Source: DATKCA01 sp035544675 (GTDB lineage Bacteria > Acidobacteriota > Thermoanaerobaculia > Gp7-AA8). Taken from it: a stretch of DNA of 55,160 bases. Shown one piece after another: positions 15,057-25,898 of the stretch. The notes under the pieces are model-generated. The model saw only the letters and a program-made list of their open reading frames with translations, was not told the origin of the DNA and ran no database searches. The stretch is from the NCBI GenBank assembly GCA_035544675.1, contig DATKCA010000002.1, positions 1-55,160 of the forward strand, read 5' to 3'. Made by a program: the position numbers and the translations under genes. The stretch's first letter is position 1; every line of letters starts with the position of its first letter.

Positions 15057-16321
15057 GCCACCATCTCCACCGCTTTGCGAAAGAAATCGGGGCTTCCGAA
15101 GTTCCCCGACTTCAAGGCGATGAGCATCTCCGGATCCTCGACACGGATCGTCCATGGAACTCCCGGATCGATCTCAGGGCCGATCCGCAGCTGCCGGATC
15201 TCCAGCGCCTCTGCGATCGCGCCGGAGGTCTCGCCGCCGGCGACGATCAGCTTGCGCACGCCGGCCCCCACGAGCTCGAACGCCAGCCTTGCCATGGCCT
15301 CCTCGATCAGCTCACCGGCCGGTCCCGCGCCGAGCGCCTCCTGGACCTCGCGCACCTCCGCCGGCGGTGCGCTGGACGTGACGAGCACGGCGCCGCTGTG
15401 CTTCATCGCCTCCAGCGCCTGGTCGCGGACATCTTCGAGGCGCGAGGGATGGCCCGATACTTCGAGGGGCTTCAGAGCTACGACCGGAAACCGCGAGCGA
15501 GCCGCGTCGACCTGGCCAAGCGTGGTCTCGGAACAACTTCCGGCCAGGATCGCCACCGGGCCGCCAACCGCCGGCAGCACGCGGCGGGGCCGGCGCGGCG
15601 GCAGACGTCCCGCTCTCCGGAAGTTCTCCGGAAGCCCGCGCGCCATTCCGGAAGAGCCGGTGATCAGCGGCAGATCGGCAAAGGCCGACCCGATGGTCAT
15701 GAGGTCGTCGTCCGTGACCGCGTCGACGATGGCGAACGCGTGGCCGCGCCGGCGAAGCTCGTCCGATCGCCGGCGGACGGCTTCCGCCCCCTCCTCGACC
15801 ACTGCCAGAGGAATGAGCCCTACGGCGCCGCGCGCGCTCTGTCTCTCCAGCACCCGCACCAGGTTCGAGTCGCGCATCGGCGTGAGGGGGTGGTGGCGCA
15901 TGCTCGTCTCGGAGAGAGGACGGCCCTCTACGAAGAGATACCCGTCGCGAACCGTCCGGCCGTTCGCGGGAAAGGCCGGGCAGAAGATCGTGAAGTCCGA
16001 GCCCACCAGGTCGAGCAGCGAAGAGGCGACCGGCCCGATGTTGCCGCGGTCCGTGGAGTCGAACGTCGAGCAGTATTTGAAGAGGAGCTGACCCGCCCCG
16101 CAGTCGAGCAGATAACGCGCCGCCGCCACCGAGAGGTCGGAGGCGGTGGCGGCGGGGATGGTGCGCGTCTTGAGCGAGATCACGATGGCGTCGGCTTCCG
16201 GGCACCCGCCGCGAGGAGCTCCCAGGATCTGCACGACATCCATCCCGTTCTGAGCGAGCATGAGGGCCACATCGGTCCCTCCCGTCGAGTCATCGGCGAT
16301 GCAACCTGAGAGGATCGTCAT
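15053..16321 (-). CDS. otnK: DUF1537 four-carbon acid sugar kinase (3-oxo-tetronate kinase type)
   Basis: A 422-residue two-domain kinase. The N-terminal domain starts with GCIADDSTGGTDVALML, the sugar-binding signature of this family (usually ADDFTGATD; here Ser replaces Phe), followed by KYCSTFDSTDRGNIGP. The C-terminal nucleotide-binding domain has VAGGETSGAIAEAL, the family's ATP-site motif. Known members phosphorylate 3-oxo-tetronates or D-threonate. It heads the minus-strand chain kinase, aldolase, ABM protein, dehydrogenase, symporter. Its start codon lies in a CATG shared with the start of the divergent lactonase gene. Confidence 0.9.
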   Translation of the reverse strand: MTILSGCIADDSTGGTDVALMLAQNGMDVVQILGAPRGGCPEADAIVISLKTRTIPAATASDLSVAAARYLLDCGAGQLLFKYCSTFDSTDRGNIGPVASSLLDLVGSDFTIFCPAFPANGRTVRDGYLFVEGRPLSETSMRHHPLTPMRDSNLVRVLERQSARGAVGLIPLAVVEEGAEAVRRRSDELRRRGHAFAIVDAVTDDDLMTIGSAFADLPLITGSSGMARGLPENFRRAGRLPPRRPRRVLPAVGGPVAILAGSCSETTLGQVDAARSRFPVVALKPLEVSGHPSRLEDVRDQALEAMKHSGAVLVTSSAPPAEVREVQEALGAGPAGELIEEAMARLAFELVGAGVRKLIVAGGETSGAIAEALEIRQLRIGPEIDPGVPWTIRVEDPEMLIALKSGNFGSPDFFRKAVEMVA

Positions 16322-17324
16322 GAAGGGGCTGAGGACGCAGCGTATACTTCAGCAAATGCGCAGTCAAGACGCTGCCGTCGCCAATCTCCGCCCCCTTGGC
16401 ACCGGTCTTCACCGTCCCGAGTCCGTCCTCTGCACCGCCGACGGAAGCGTCTGGACCAGCGACTGGCGAGGTGGCGTGACCCGCATCGAGCCCGATGGAA
16501 CCCAGACCGCGTTCCTCTGTTCGGACGCATCTCTGGGCCTCCGGCCGAACGGCATCGCCCTCCTGCCCGACCGCTCCTTCCTCCTCGCGAACCTGGGCCA
16601 GGGCGGCGGAGTCTGGCGCCTGCTCCGCGACGGCACAGCCCGTCCTTTTCTTCTCACCGTCGGCGACCAGACGCTCCCCCCCTCCAATTTCGTGCTGATC
16701 GACCGGCAGATGAGAACGTGGATCAGCGTCAGCACCCGTCATCAGCCTCGCCATCTCGCCTACAGGCCGGACGTGGCCGACGGATTCATCGTTCTGGTCG
16801 ACGATGCGGGTGCGCGCGTGGTGGCCGAGGGTCTCGGGTATACGAATGAGATGCAGGTGGATGCGGCGGGGGAAACGCTTCTCGTCAACGAAACGTTCGG
16901 ACGGCGGCTGACGCGGTTTCGCATCGGCGCCGGCGGATCGCTGAGCCGCGGAGAAATCGTTGCGGAGTTCGGAAGCGGCACGTATCCTGATGGCCTCTGT
17001 TGCGACTCGGCCAACGGCATCTGGATCACGAGCCCCGTCAGCAATCGCATCATTCGCGTCGACCGGGGCGGTGAGCAGAGCGCCTTTTTCGAGGACGCTG
17101 ATCGGGACCACGTGGCATGGGTCGAACAGGCATTCCAAAGCGGAACGATGGGACCGCCCCACCTCGAAAAGGGAGGAAAGACGCGGCTCAGGAACCTGTC
17201 CAGCCTCGCCTTCGGCGGACCAGACCTGCGGACCGCATACCTGGGATCGCTGCAGGGAACCAGCGTGGAAACGATGCGGCTGCCGGTGGCCGGAGCGGAG
17301 CCCGTTCACTGGACGTGGATGTGA
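16320..17324 (+). CDS. SMP-30/gluconolactonase-type lactonase
   Basis: A 334-residue beta-propeller protein of the SMP-30/gluconolactonase/LRE type: GLHRPESVLCTADGSVWTSD at about 30, RPNGIALLPDRSFLLANLG, YTNEMQVDAAGETLLVNE, and SGTYPDGLCCDSANGIWITS with the metal-binding Asp. The family opens sugar lactones using a divalent metal. No signal peptide is evident. Start choice: ATG 16320 has GAGAGGA five bases upstream and overlaps the otnK start codon; ATG 16356 lacks a ribosome site but would leave a 34-base intergenic gap. It is coupled to the downstream GntR regulator by a GTGA overlap and probably feeds the hydrolysed acid sugar into the otn chain. Confidence 0.85.
   Translation: MKGLRTQRILQQMRSQDAAVANLRPLGTGLHRPESVLCTADGSVWTSDWRGGVTRIEPDGTQTAFLCSDASLGLRPNGIALLPDRSFLLANLGQGGGVWRLLRDGTARPFLLTVGDQTLPPSNFVLIDRQMRTWISVSTRHQPRHLAYRPDVADGFIVLVDDAGARVVAEGLGYTNEMQVDAAGETLLVNETFGRRLTRFRIGAGGSLSRGEIVAEFGSGTYPDGLCCDSANGIWITSPVSNRIIRVDRGGEQSAFFEDADRDHVAWVEQAFQSGTMGPPHLEKGGKTRLRNLSSLAFGGPDLRTAYLGSLQGTSVETMRLPVAGAEPVHWTWM
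16341..16367 (-). promoter_or_regulatory. Possible promoter of the otnK chain
   Basis: On the minus strand TTGACT (16362-16367) and TATACG (16341-16346) lie 15 bases apart, about 20-45 bases before the otnK start. CGTATAC here resembles half of the palindromic operator at 18028-18055. Spacing is short and the match modest. Confidence 0.3.
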
Positions 17325-18013
17325 AATCGCGCACTCCCGCCGTCGACGAGATCTCCGAGCGATCGAGAGTGTCGGCCGCGTACTCGCAGATCAAGAACCG
17401 GATCCTCGACAACACCTACCCGCCCGGCTTCCAGGCGCTGGAACTGGAGATGGCGCAGCAGCTCGGCATGAGCCGCACGCCCGTGCGCGAGGCGCTCATC
17501 CTTCTGGAGAACGAGGGTCTGATCGAGGTGTTGCCGCGGCGCGGCATGCGCGTGGTCCCGCTGTCGCAGACCGACATGCGCGAGATCTATCAGGTGCTGA
17601 CGGCGCTGGAGAGCACGGCCGTGGAGCTGGCGGCGCGCCGGAAACCGTCCGGCCAGGAGATGACGCCGATGCAGACGGCCCTCGATGACATGGACCGCGC
17701 TCTCCAGGGCGACGATCTGGAGGCCTGGGCCGAGGCGGACGAGCGCTACCACCGGTCCATTCTCGATCTCTGCGACAACGGCCGTCTCTCCGCCATGGCC
17801 AACACGGTCAGGGATCAGGGACACCGCGCCCGCATGATCACGCTGCGCCTCCGCCCCAAGCCGTGGCAGTCGAACATCGAGCATCGGGCAGTGTTCGAAG
17901 CGATCCGCCGGGGCGATGCGGAGACGGCTCGCGATACTCACTACCGGCATCGAATCCGGGCCAGCGAGGTGATCACCGCCGTGCTTCTCGAGTACCGCCT
18001 GGCGACGTTGTGA
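17321..18013 (+). CDS. GntR/FadR-family transcriptional regulator (FCD domain)
   Basis: A 230-residue regulator. The winged helix (about 15-85) shows AYSQIKNRILDNTYPPGFQA, LGMSRTPVREALILLENEGL and RGMRVVPLS, the classic GntR pattern. The C-terminal FCD domain (about 95-220) has the metal/ligand residues in EADERYHRSILDLCDN and EHRAVFEAIRRGDAETA plus H in THYRHRIRASE. GTG at 17321 overlaps the lactonase stop by four bases; another in-frame GTG lies 6 bases upstream. FCD regulators usually bind sugar acids, which suits this locus. A perfect 28-base inverted repeat just after the gene is its probable binding site. Confidence 0.92.
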   Translation: MKSRTPAVDEISERSRVSAAYSQIKNRILDNTYPPGFQALELEMAQQLGMSRTPVREALILLENEGLIEVLPRRGMRVVPLSQTDMREIYQVLTALESTAVELAARRKPSGQEMTPMQTALDDMDRALQGDDLEAWAEADERYHRSILDLCDNGRLSAMANTVRDQGHRARMITLRLRPKPWQSNIEHRAVFEAIRRGDAETARDTHYRHRIRASEVITAVLLEYRLATL

Positions 18014-18024
18014 CCGAGGCGGTG

Positions 18025-18055
18025 TTGACAACGTATGCGTAAACGCATACGTTGT
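18025..18055 (+). promoter_or_regulatory. Promoter overlapped by a perfect 13+13 operator, ahead of the TonB receptor
   Basis: The arms at 18028-18040 (ACAACGTATGCGT) and 18043-18055 (ACGCATACGTTGT) are perfect inverted repeats around an AA centre. TTGACA (18025-18030) and TACGTT (18048-18053), 17 bases apart, give a good -35/-10 pair lying on the operator, so a bound repressor would block polymerase. The site is 12 bases after the GntR gene and 41 bases before the receptor start. Confidence 0.8.
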
Positions 18056-18096
18056 TGCCATCCACTCCAAGTCCACCGCTTCCTGAGGGGGTACCT

Positions 18097-20424
18097 ATGA
18101 CGCGCTCGCCGGCCTCGCCGCTTTTCCTGGCCATCCTTCTGTTGTGCTCGCTCCTGCCGAGTGACGCGTTGATCGCTCAAAGCAGCGGCGCGACACAACA
18201 ACCGGCCCCCACGGACGAAACCGCGAAGGACGACGAGGTCGAGAAAGCCATCGTGTCGATGGTCATCGACGTCCCCGCCGACACCGGCTACTGGGCCGAG
18301 ACCACGGCCAGCGCCACGCGCCTCAGCGTTCCCCTCGACGAGGTGCCGGTGAACGTCCAGGTGGTGACCAAGGAGGTCATCGATGACTTCCAGCTCATCT
18401 CCCAGCGCGACGCGCTGCAGTTTCACGCCGCCGTCGACGACAAGCGCGTTCGCGGATTCGACACCAGTGAGTTCTTCCGCAACGGCTTCATCCATCTCAG
18501 CGACGTGCCCGGCTACATGATCCAGCGGCTGGAGATCGTCCGCGGCGCCACGGCGGTCCTCAACGGGCCGGTCACGCCGGGCGGCGCGCTGAACATGATC
18601 ACCAAGCAGGCCACCCCGGGCAGCAACGGATATCGAGTGGGCGCTTACTGGGGCGTCAGCGGCGACGACCGGAACAACCGCGGCGCGAACGTGGACGTGA
18701 ACTTCGGCGATCTGGGGCCGCGGCGCGACTGGGGCTCCATCGCGGCGCTTCGCCTCGTGGCCGGTCTTCAGGACGACACCGGCTTCAAGACCACGGTCGA
18801 CGGCCGGTCTGACAGCGCACTGGCCTCTCTCCGGCTGCAGCCATTCGCGAAGACGCACCTGATGCTCGAGTACTACCAGTACGCCAACAACACGGACCGC
18901 ACCGATCGCCCCATGGCCATCGAGCTGACGATCCCCGGTTCCCAGCCGGGCACGGAAGTCCCTCTGGCACTGGCCTACGGAGTGGACCCGCTCTCCACGT
19001 GGTTCGGGAGCACGACCGACATCGAAGAGTCGCTGGCCGACTACAGCGTCCAGCTCACGCAGTTCTTCAGCGAGCAGTTCTTCGCCGACTTCAAATACAA
19101 CCGCCACGGCCGCGACTTCGTCTTCGGGCCCGGGAACCGCCCGCGGATCGACATCTTTTATCCGTTGGTGCTCCGGTCCGGTGCACCGGCCGGCTCGTCG
19201 AATCCGGCCGATTACCAGCTCCGCCGCCTCACCGAACAGCTGGCCCTGCTCAACGACATCGACCAGGCCTCGGCCATCTTCAGCATTCTGCCGAAGTGGG
19301 GCCCGCGCCCGCTGGATCACCGCTTCGTGATCGGCTTCGACACGTATGACCAGGACCAGGACCTGGTCATTGCCCGCCCGCGCGCCACGAACCAGACCGG
19401 CGGGTTCTTCTTCGAGTTCTACGAGCCGGGACAGGTGGCCAGCGACAATCTCGACTTCAATCGCAACAACACTCCTCTGAACTGGATCACGGTCCTGACT
19501 CGCAAACGGGTCATCGAACAGCGCAACTTCTTCGCGAACTATCACGGGACGTACATGGACGGGCGCCTTCATGTTCTTCTCGGTCTGTACGACAGCGACA
19601 TCAGCATCGTCGACACCAACCGCGCCACGCCGGCCCCGGTGGCTCGGACCATCGCCGACAGCCGGGAGCTGCTGCCCCAGGCCGGCTTCGTCTACGAGCT
19701 CACCGGAAACGTCGGCGTGTACGCGAACTACTCGGAGTCGCAGCTTCCCGATCTGAACGACCCCGACTTCAGCCTGGCGCCTCCGGTCCGCCTGGGCGAG
19801 CAGTGGGAGGTGGGAACGAAGCTCCGGTTATGGGGCGGCCGAGTCGATGCCAACGTGGGCGTGTTCACGATCGACGAGGAGCTGTTCGGCGAGACCTCGC
19901 GCAGCGCGGAAGCTCGCGGAGCGGAGATGGATGCCTTCATCCGGGCCACGAACCGTCTCAATCTGGTTCTGAGCTACGCCTACGCCGACACCGAGGTCAC
20001 CGCCAGTTCCGATCTCTCCGAAATCGGCGATCCGCTGGTGGACGAGATCCCGCACAAGGCGGCGATCTGGGGCAAACACGATCTGTGGGGCCGTTTGAGT
20101 GGAGCCTCGTTCGGAGGAGCGATCGTCTGGACGGGCGAGCGCGTCCGCCCCACCGCAGCCGCATCCCAGATCGCGAAGAAGCTGAACGGCCGCGTACTGC
20201 GCTACCGGCCGGAGACGCGGGTCGACCTCTTTGGCAGTTATGGCTTCGCGACCGGAACCGGCCGCGCCGAAATCGGCCTCAACCTTCGCAACCTCACCCG
20301 CGAAGCGAACATCAGCAACGTCGTCCCGCGCGTTCCGCTTCAGGGAGGGGTCAGGGCCGACGGCAGTCCGTATGTGTTCGACGGCGAGCGCGAAGTGATG
20401 CTGTCCGTCACGCTCACCCGGTGA
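18097..20424 (+). CDS. TonB-dependent outer-membrane receptor (siderophore-receptor-like)
   Basis: A 775-residue outer-membrane receptor. A signal peptide covers about 1-28 (LFLAILLLCSLLPSDALIAQ). The plug domain (about 65-185) has VPLDEVPVNVQVVTKEVIDD, DAVDDKRVRGFDTSEFF-type sequence and the motif QRLEIVRGATAVLNGPVTPG. The 22-strand barrel fills the rest and ends in a typical hydrophobic/aromatic pattern (REVMLSVTLTR). It resembles FhuA/ferrichrome-type receptors. Position behind a GntR operator in an acid-sugar locus suggests uptake of a sugar acid or lactone instead of iron, but this is inference. GAGGGGG precedes the ATG at 18097. Confidence 0.9.
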   Translation: MTRSPASPLFLAILLLCSLLPSDALIAQSSGATQQPAPTDETAKDDEVEKAIVSMVIDVPADTGYWAETTASATRLSVPLDEVPVNVQVVTKEVIDDFQLISQRDALQFHAAVDDKRVRGFDTSEFFRNGFIHLSDVPGYMIQRLEIVRGATAVLNGPVTPGGALNMITKQATPGSNGYRVGAYWGVSGDDRNNRGANVDVNFGDLGPRRDWGSIAALRLVAGLQDDTGFKTTVDGRSDSALASLRLQPFAKTHLMLEYYQYANNTDRTDRPMAIELTIPGSQPGTEVPLALAYGVDPLSTWFGSTTDIEESLADYSVQLTQFFSEQFFADFKYNRHGRDFVFGPGNRPRIDIFYPLVLRSGAPAGSSNPADYQLRRLTEQLALLNDIDQASAIFSILPKWGPRPLDHRFVIGFDTYDQDQDLVIARPRATNQTGGFFFEFYEPGQVASDNLDFNRNNTPLNWITVLTRKRVIEQRNFFANYHGTYMDGRLHVLLGLYDSDISIVDTNRATPAPVARTIADSRELLPQAGFVYELTGNVGVYANYSESQLPDLNDPDFSLAPPVRLGEQWEVGTKLRLWGGRVDANVGVFTIDEELFGETSRSAEARGAEMDAFIRATNRLNLVLSYAYADTEVTASSDLSEIGDPLVDEIPHKAAIWGKHDLWGRLSGASFGGAIVWTGERVRPTAAASQIAKKLNGRVLRYRPETRVDLFGSYGFATGTGRAEIGLNLRNLTREANISNVVPRVPLQGGVRADGSPYVFDGEREVMLSVTLTR

Positions 20425-20463
20425 GGGCACGACGCGGAGAGGGAAAGACGAGAGAGCGAGTGC

Positions 20464-21465
20464 TCACTCCCCCGCCCACGTCTGCAGGATGCGCATGTAG
20501 TTGGCGCGGGAGAATGCGTTCGGGTTCGGGGCGCGCAGGATGTTCATGCAGCCGCGCATCGACTCGAGCGATGCGTACTCGTGGTCGGCCATCCACGCCT
20601 GCATCTCGGCGCGCATCGTCCGGAGCCGCTCCGGGCCCGAGCGGAGAACGCCCGCCACCACCTGCACCGCCGACGCCCCGCACATCACCGCCTTGATGGC
20701 GTCGACTCCGGTGTGCACGCCGCCGCTCACCGCCAGCCGCGTGTCTCTCAAAAGGCCGGACAGGATGGCCAGCCATCGCAGGCGCAGCAGGACCTCGCGC
20801 GAGTCTGACAGCCGCATCTCGGCGATCACCTCCAGGTTCTCGATGTCGATGTCGGGCTCGAAGAAGCGGTTGAACACGACCAGCCCGTCCGCCCCCGCCT
20901 CCTGCAGCGCCGCCGCGAAGTGCGGCAGCGAGGTGTGAAACGGCGACAGCTTGACCGCGATCGGAATGGTGATCTGCCGGCGGAGCTCTCGGACCATCTC
21001 CACCGTCTCCTTCTCGATGTCGGCCCCGCTCACCTGCTCGTTCATCGGCACGTCGAAGATGTTCAGCTCCAGTGCATCGGCCCCGACCTCCTCGATGGCG
21101 CGGCCGTAACTGAGCCACCCGCCCAGCGACGTGCCGTTCAGCGATCCGATGATCGGAATCCTCACGGCGGCCTTGGCGCGGCGGATCCCCTCGAAATACT
21201 GCTGCGGGCCGACCTTGAAGTCCGACGGCTCCGGCATGAAGTGGGTCGCCTCCGCGAACATCTCGGCATGCGACTCCATGGCGGCGAACGTGGCCATCGA
21301 CTCGGTGTCGAGCTGCTCTTCGAACAACGAGCGGAAGACGATGGCCGCGGCGCCGCCATCCTCGGCTCGGCGCACGCCGTCGAGCGAGTCGGCCTGCGGG
21401 CTCGCGCCCACGATCAAAGGATGATCCAGCTCCAGGCCCAGGTAGTTCGTTCTCATGTCGATCAT
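20464..21465 (-). CDS. Dihydroorotate-dehydrogenase-like flavoprotein
   Basis: A 333-residue TIM-barrel protein of the dihydroorotate dehydrogenase superfamily: NYLGLELDHPLIVGASPQAD at the start, IPIIGSLNGTSLGGW, DALELNIFDVP, IPIAVKLSPFHTSL with the FMN-binding Lys, and LAVSGGVHTGVDAIKAVMCG for phosphate binding. It lacks the usual catalytic Cys/Ser loop of true PyrD as far as can be seen, so orotate formation is doubtful. Such genes often sit beside nifJ. Start ATG 21465 follows GAGGAG by 7 bases; an in-frame ATG at 21480 would overlap the nifJ stop. It probably shares the nifJ transcript and uses reduced ferredoxin or NAD(P)H. Confidence 0.86.
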   Translation of the reverse strand: MIDMRTNYLGLELDHPLIVGASPQADSLDGVRRAEDGGAAAIVFRSLFEEQLDTESMATFAAMESHAEMFAEATHFMPEPSDFKVGPQQYFEGIRRAKAAVRIPIIGSLNGTSLGGWLSYGRAIEEVGADALELNIFDVPMNEQVSGADIEKETVEMVRELRRQITIPIAVKLSPFHTSLPHFAAALQEAGADGLVVFNRFFEPDIDIENLEVIAEMRLSDSREVLLRLRWLAILSGLLRDTRLAVSGGVHTGVDAIKAVMCGASAVQVVAGVLRSGPERLRTMRAEMQAWMADHEYASLESMRGCMNILRAPNPNAFSRANYMRILQTWAGE

Positions 21466-21469
21466 CGGA

Positions 21470-25087
<3,618 letters not shown>

Positions 25088-25230
25088 GGGCCCTCCCCGA
25101 TACAGCTCGATCAGAAGCTGAATCCGTATTCGAGGTCAAGGAGGTCCGACACCACGGCCGGCAACCACGGTTACAGCGTACGCATCAGGGGACCGGAGCA
25201 ACCAGGGATGCGGGGGCGCGTCGTGGAGAA

Positions 25231-25265
25231 AGAAAAAGCGGGCGGCAGCCCTTGCTGCAGCCCGC
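25231..25265 (-). terminator. Rho-independent terminator after the YtxH-like gene
   Basis: Read on the minus strand, GCGGGC and GCCCGC pair (25238-25243 with 25260-25265), extended past one mismatch by five more pairs to a 4-base loop. TTTTTCT (25231-25237) follows. This is the only textbook terminator seen in the window. It separates the small gene from nifJ; the rest of the gap 25088-25230 shows no gene. Confidence 0.85.
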
Positions 25266-25300
25266 CTGGCTCATGAAGTCGCTGATGATGGAGCGCTGGA

Positions 25301-25510
25301 CTACGCGTTCGCGACTTTGCGTAGTACGTTCTGAACGTTGTCGACAGAACCTTCGAGGGCGTCGACCAGCCTCTCCGTCACGTCGGCGACTCTCTTCTGC
25401 ATCTTTCTACCGGTCATCGGTGCATACAGCAGAGCTACGGCGGCACCGGCGACTGCGCCGAGGGCGGCGGTCAAAGCGAAGCTACTGAAACGACTCTTTT
25501 TATTGAACAT
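25301..25510 (-). CDS. YtxH-like small membrane-anchored protein
   Basis: A 69-residue protein: a basic start (MFNKKSRFSS), one membrane segment with glycine zipper (about 11-30, ALGAVAGAAVALLYAPMTGR) and an amphipathic C-terminal helix (VADVTERLVDALEGSVDNV). GAVAGAAVALLYAPMTGRK is the hallmark of YtxH/gas-vesicle-like small stress proteins, of which the role is unknown. GAGGATGG lies about 5 bases before the ATG at 25510; the open frame upstream is not used. It is transcribed alone and ends at a strong terminator. Confidence 0.85.
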   Translation of the reverse strand: MFNKKSRFSSFALTAALGAVAGAAVALLYAPMTGRKMQKRVADVTERLVDALEGSVDNVQNVLRKVANA

Positions 25511-25622
25511 GATTCCATCCTCTGCAGTTGTGGAGCCACTCCATGGCTGCGACCGGTTCCCACGGTTGACACACTCGAGGAACGCCAGTGGATGAGAGTG
25601 CTCGATGCCATAATCGCGGGGT

Positions 25623-25898
25623 ATGGACGCGCTGAACCGGCAGACGTGCGCGGAACATGCTGAGCGCCACGCCCTCGCCGTCTGCATGGCCTGCCGGAAA
25701 CTGCTCTGCCAGGAGTGCACGACGCAGTGGGAGGGCATCCACTACTGCCGGGACTGCGTCGGCCGGCTCGCGGCGGCGCCCGCCCGGCGGGGGCGCCCGC
25801 TGGGCACCATGGCCATGCTCGCGCTGACCGTCGTCGCCGCGCTCGCACTCATCCGCCTGGCCGTCGGTCTGGGCGTCCTCATGGCGGGGATGTTTTGA
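25623..25898 (+). CDS. B-box-type zinc-ribbon protein with one membrane helix
   Basis: A 91-residue protein. Residues 8-45 form a B-box-like zinc-binding module: CAEHAERHALAVCMACRKLL then CQECTTQWEGIHYCRDCV, with CxxH, CxxC and CxxC pairs. One membrane helix follows at about 62-88 (MAMLALTVVAALALIRLAVG). It opens the MoxR operon; the next gene starts in its stop codon (TTGA). Two other genes of the same operon carry the same module. A role as a metal-dependent adaptor in the membrane is inferred. Confidence 0.8.
   Translation: MDALNRQTCAEHAERHALAVCMACRKLLCQECTTQWEGIHYCRDCVGRLAAAPARRGRPLGTMAMLALTVVAALALIRLAVGLGVLMAGMF

Noticed and set aside
17941..19572. A 543-codon minus-strand frame opposite the first TonB receptor
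   Set aside because: Same reasoning: Val/Arg/Glu-rich antisense translation without motifs. The plus strand has promoter, operator, ribosome site and receptor motifs.
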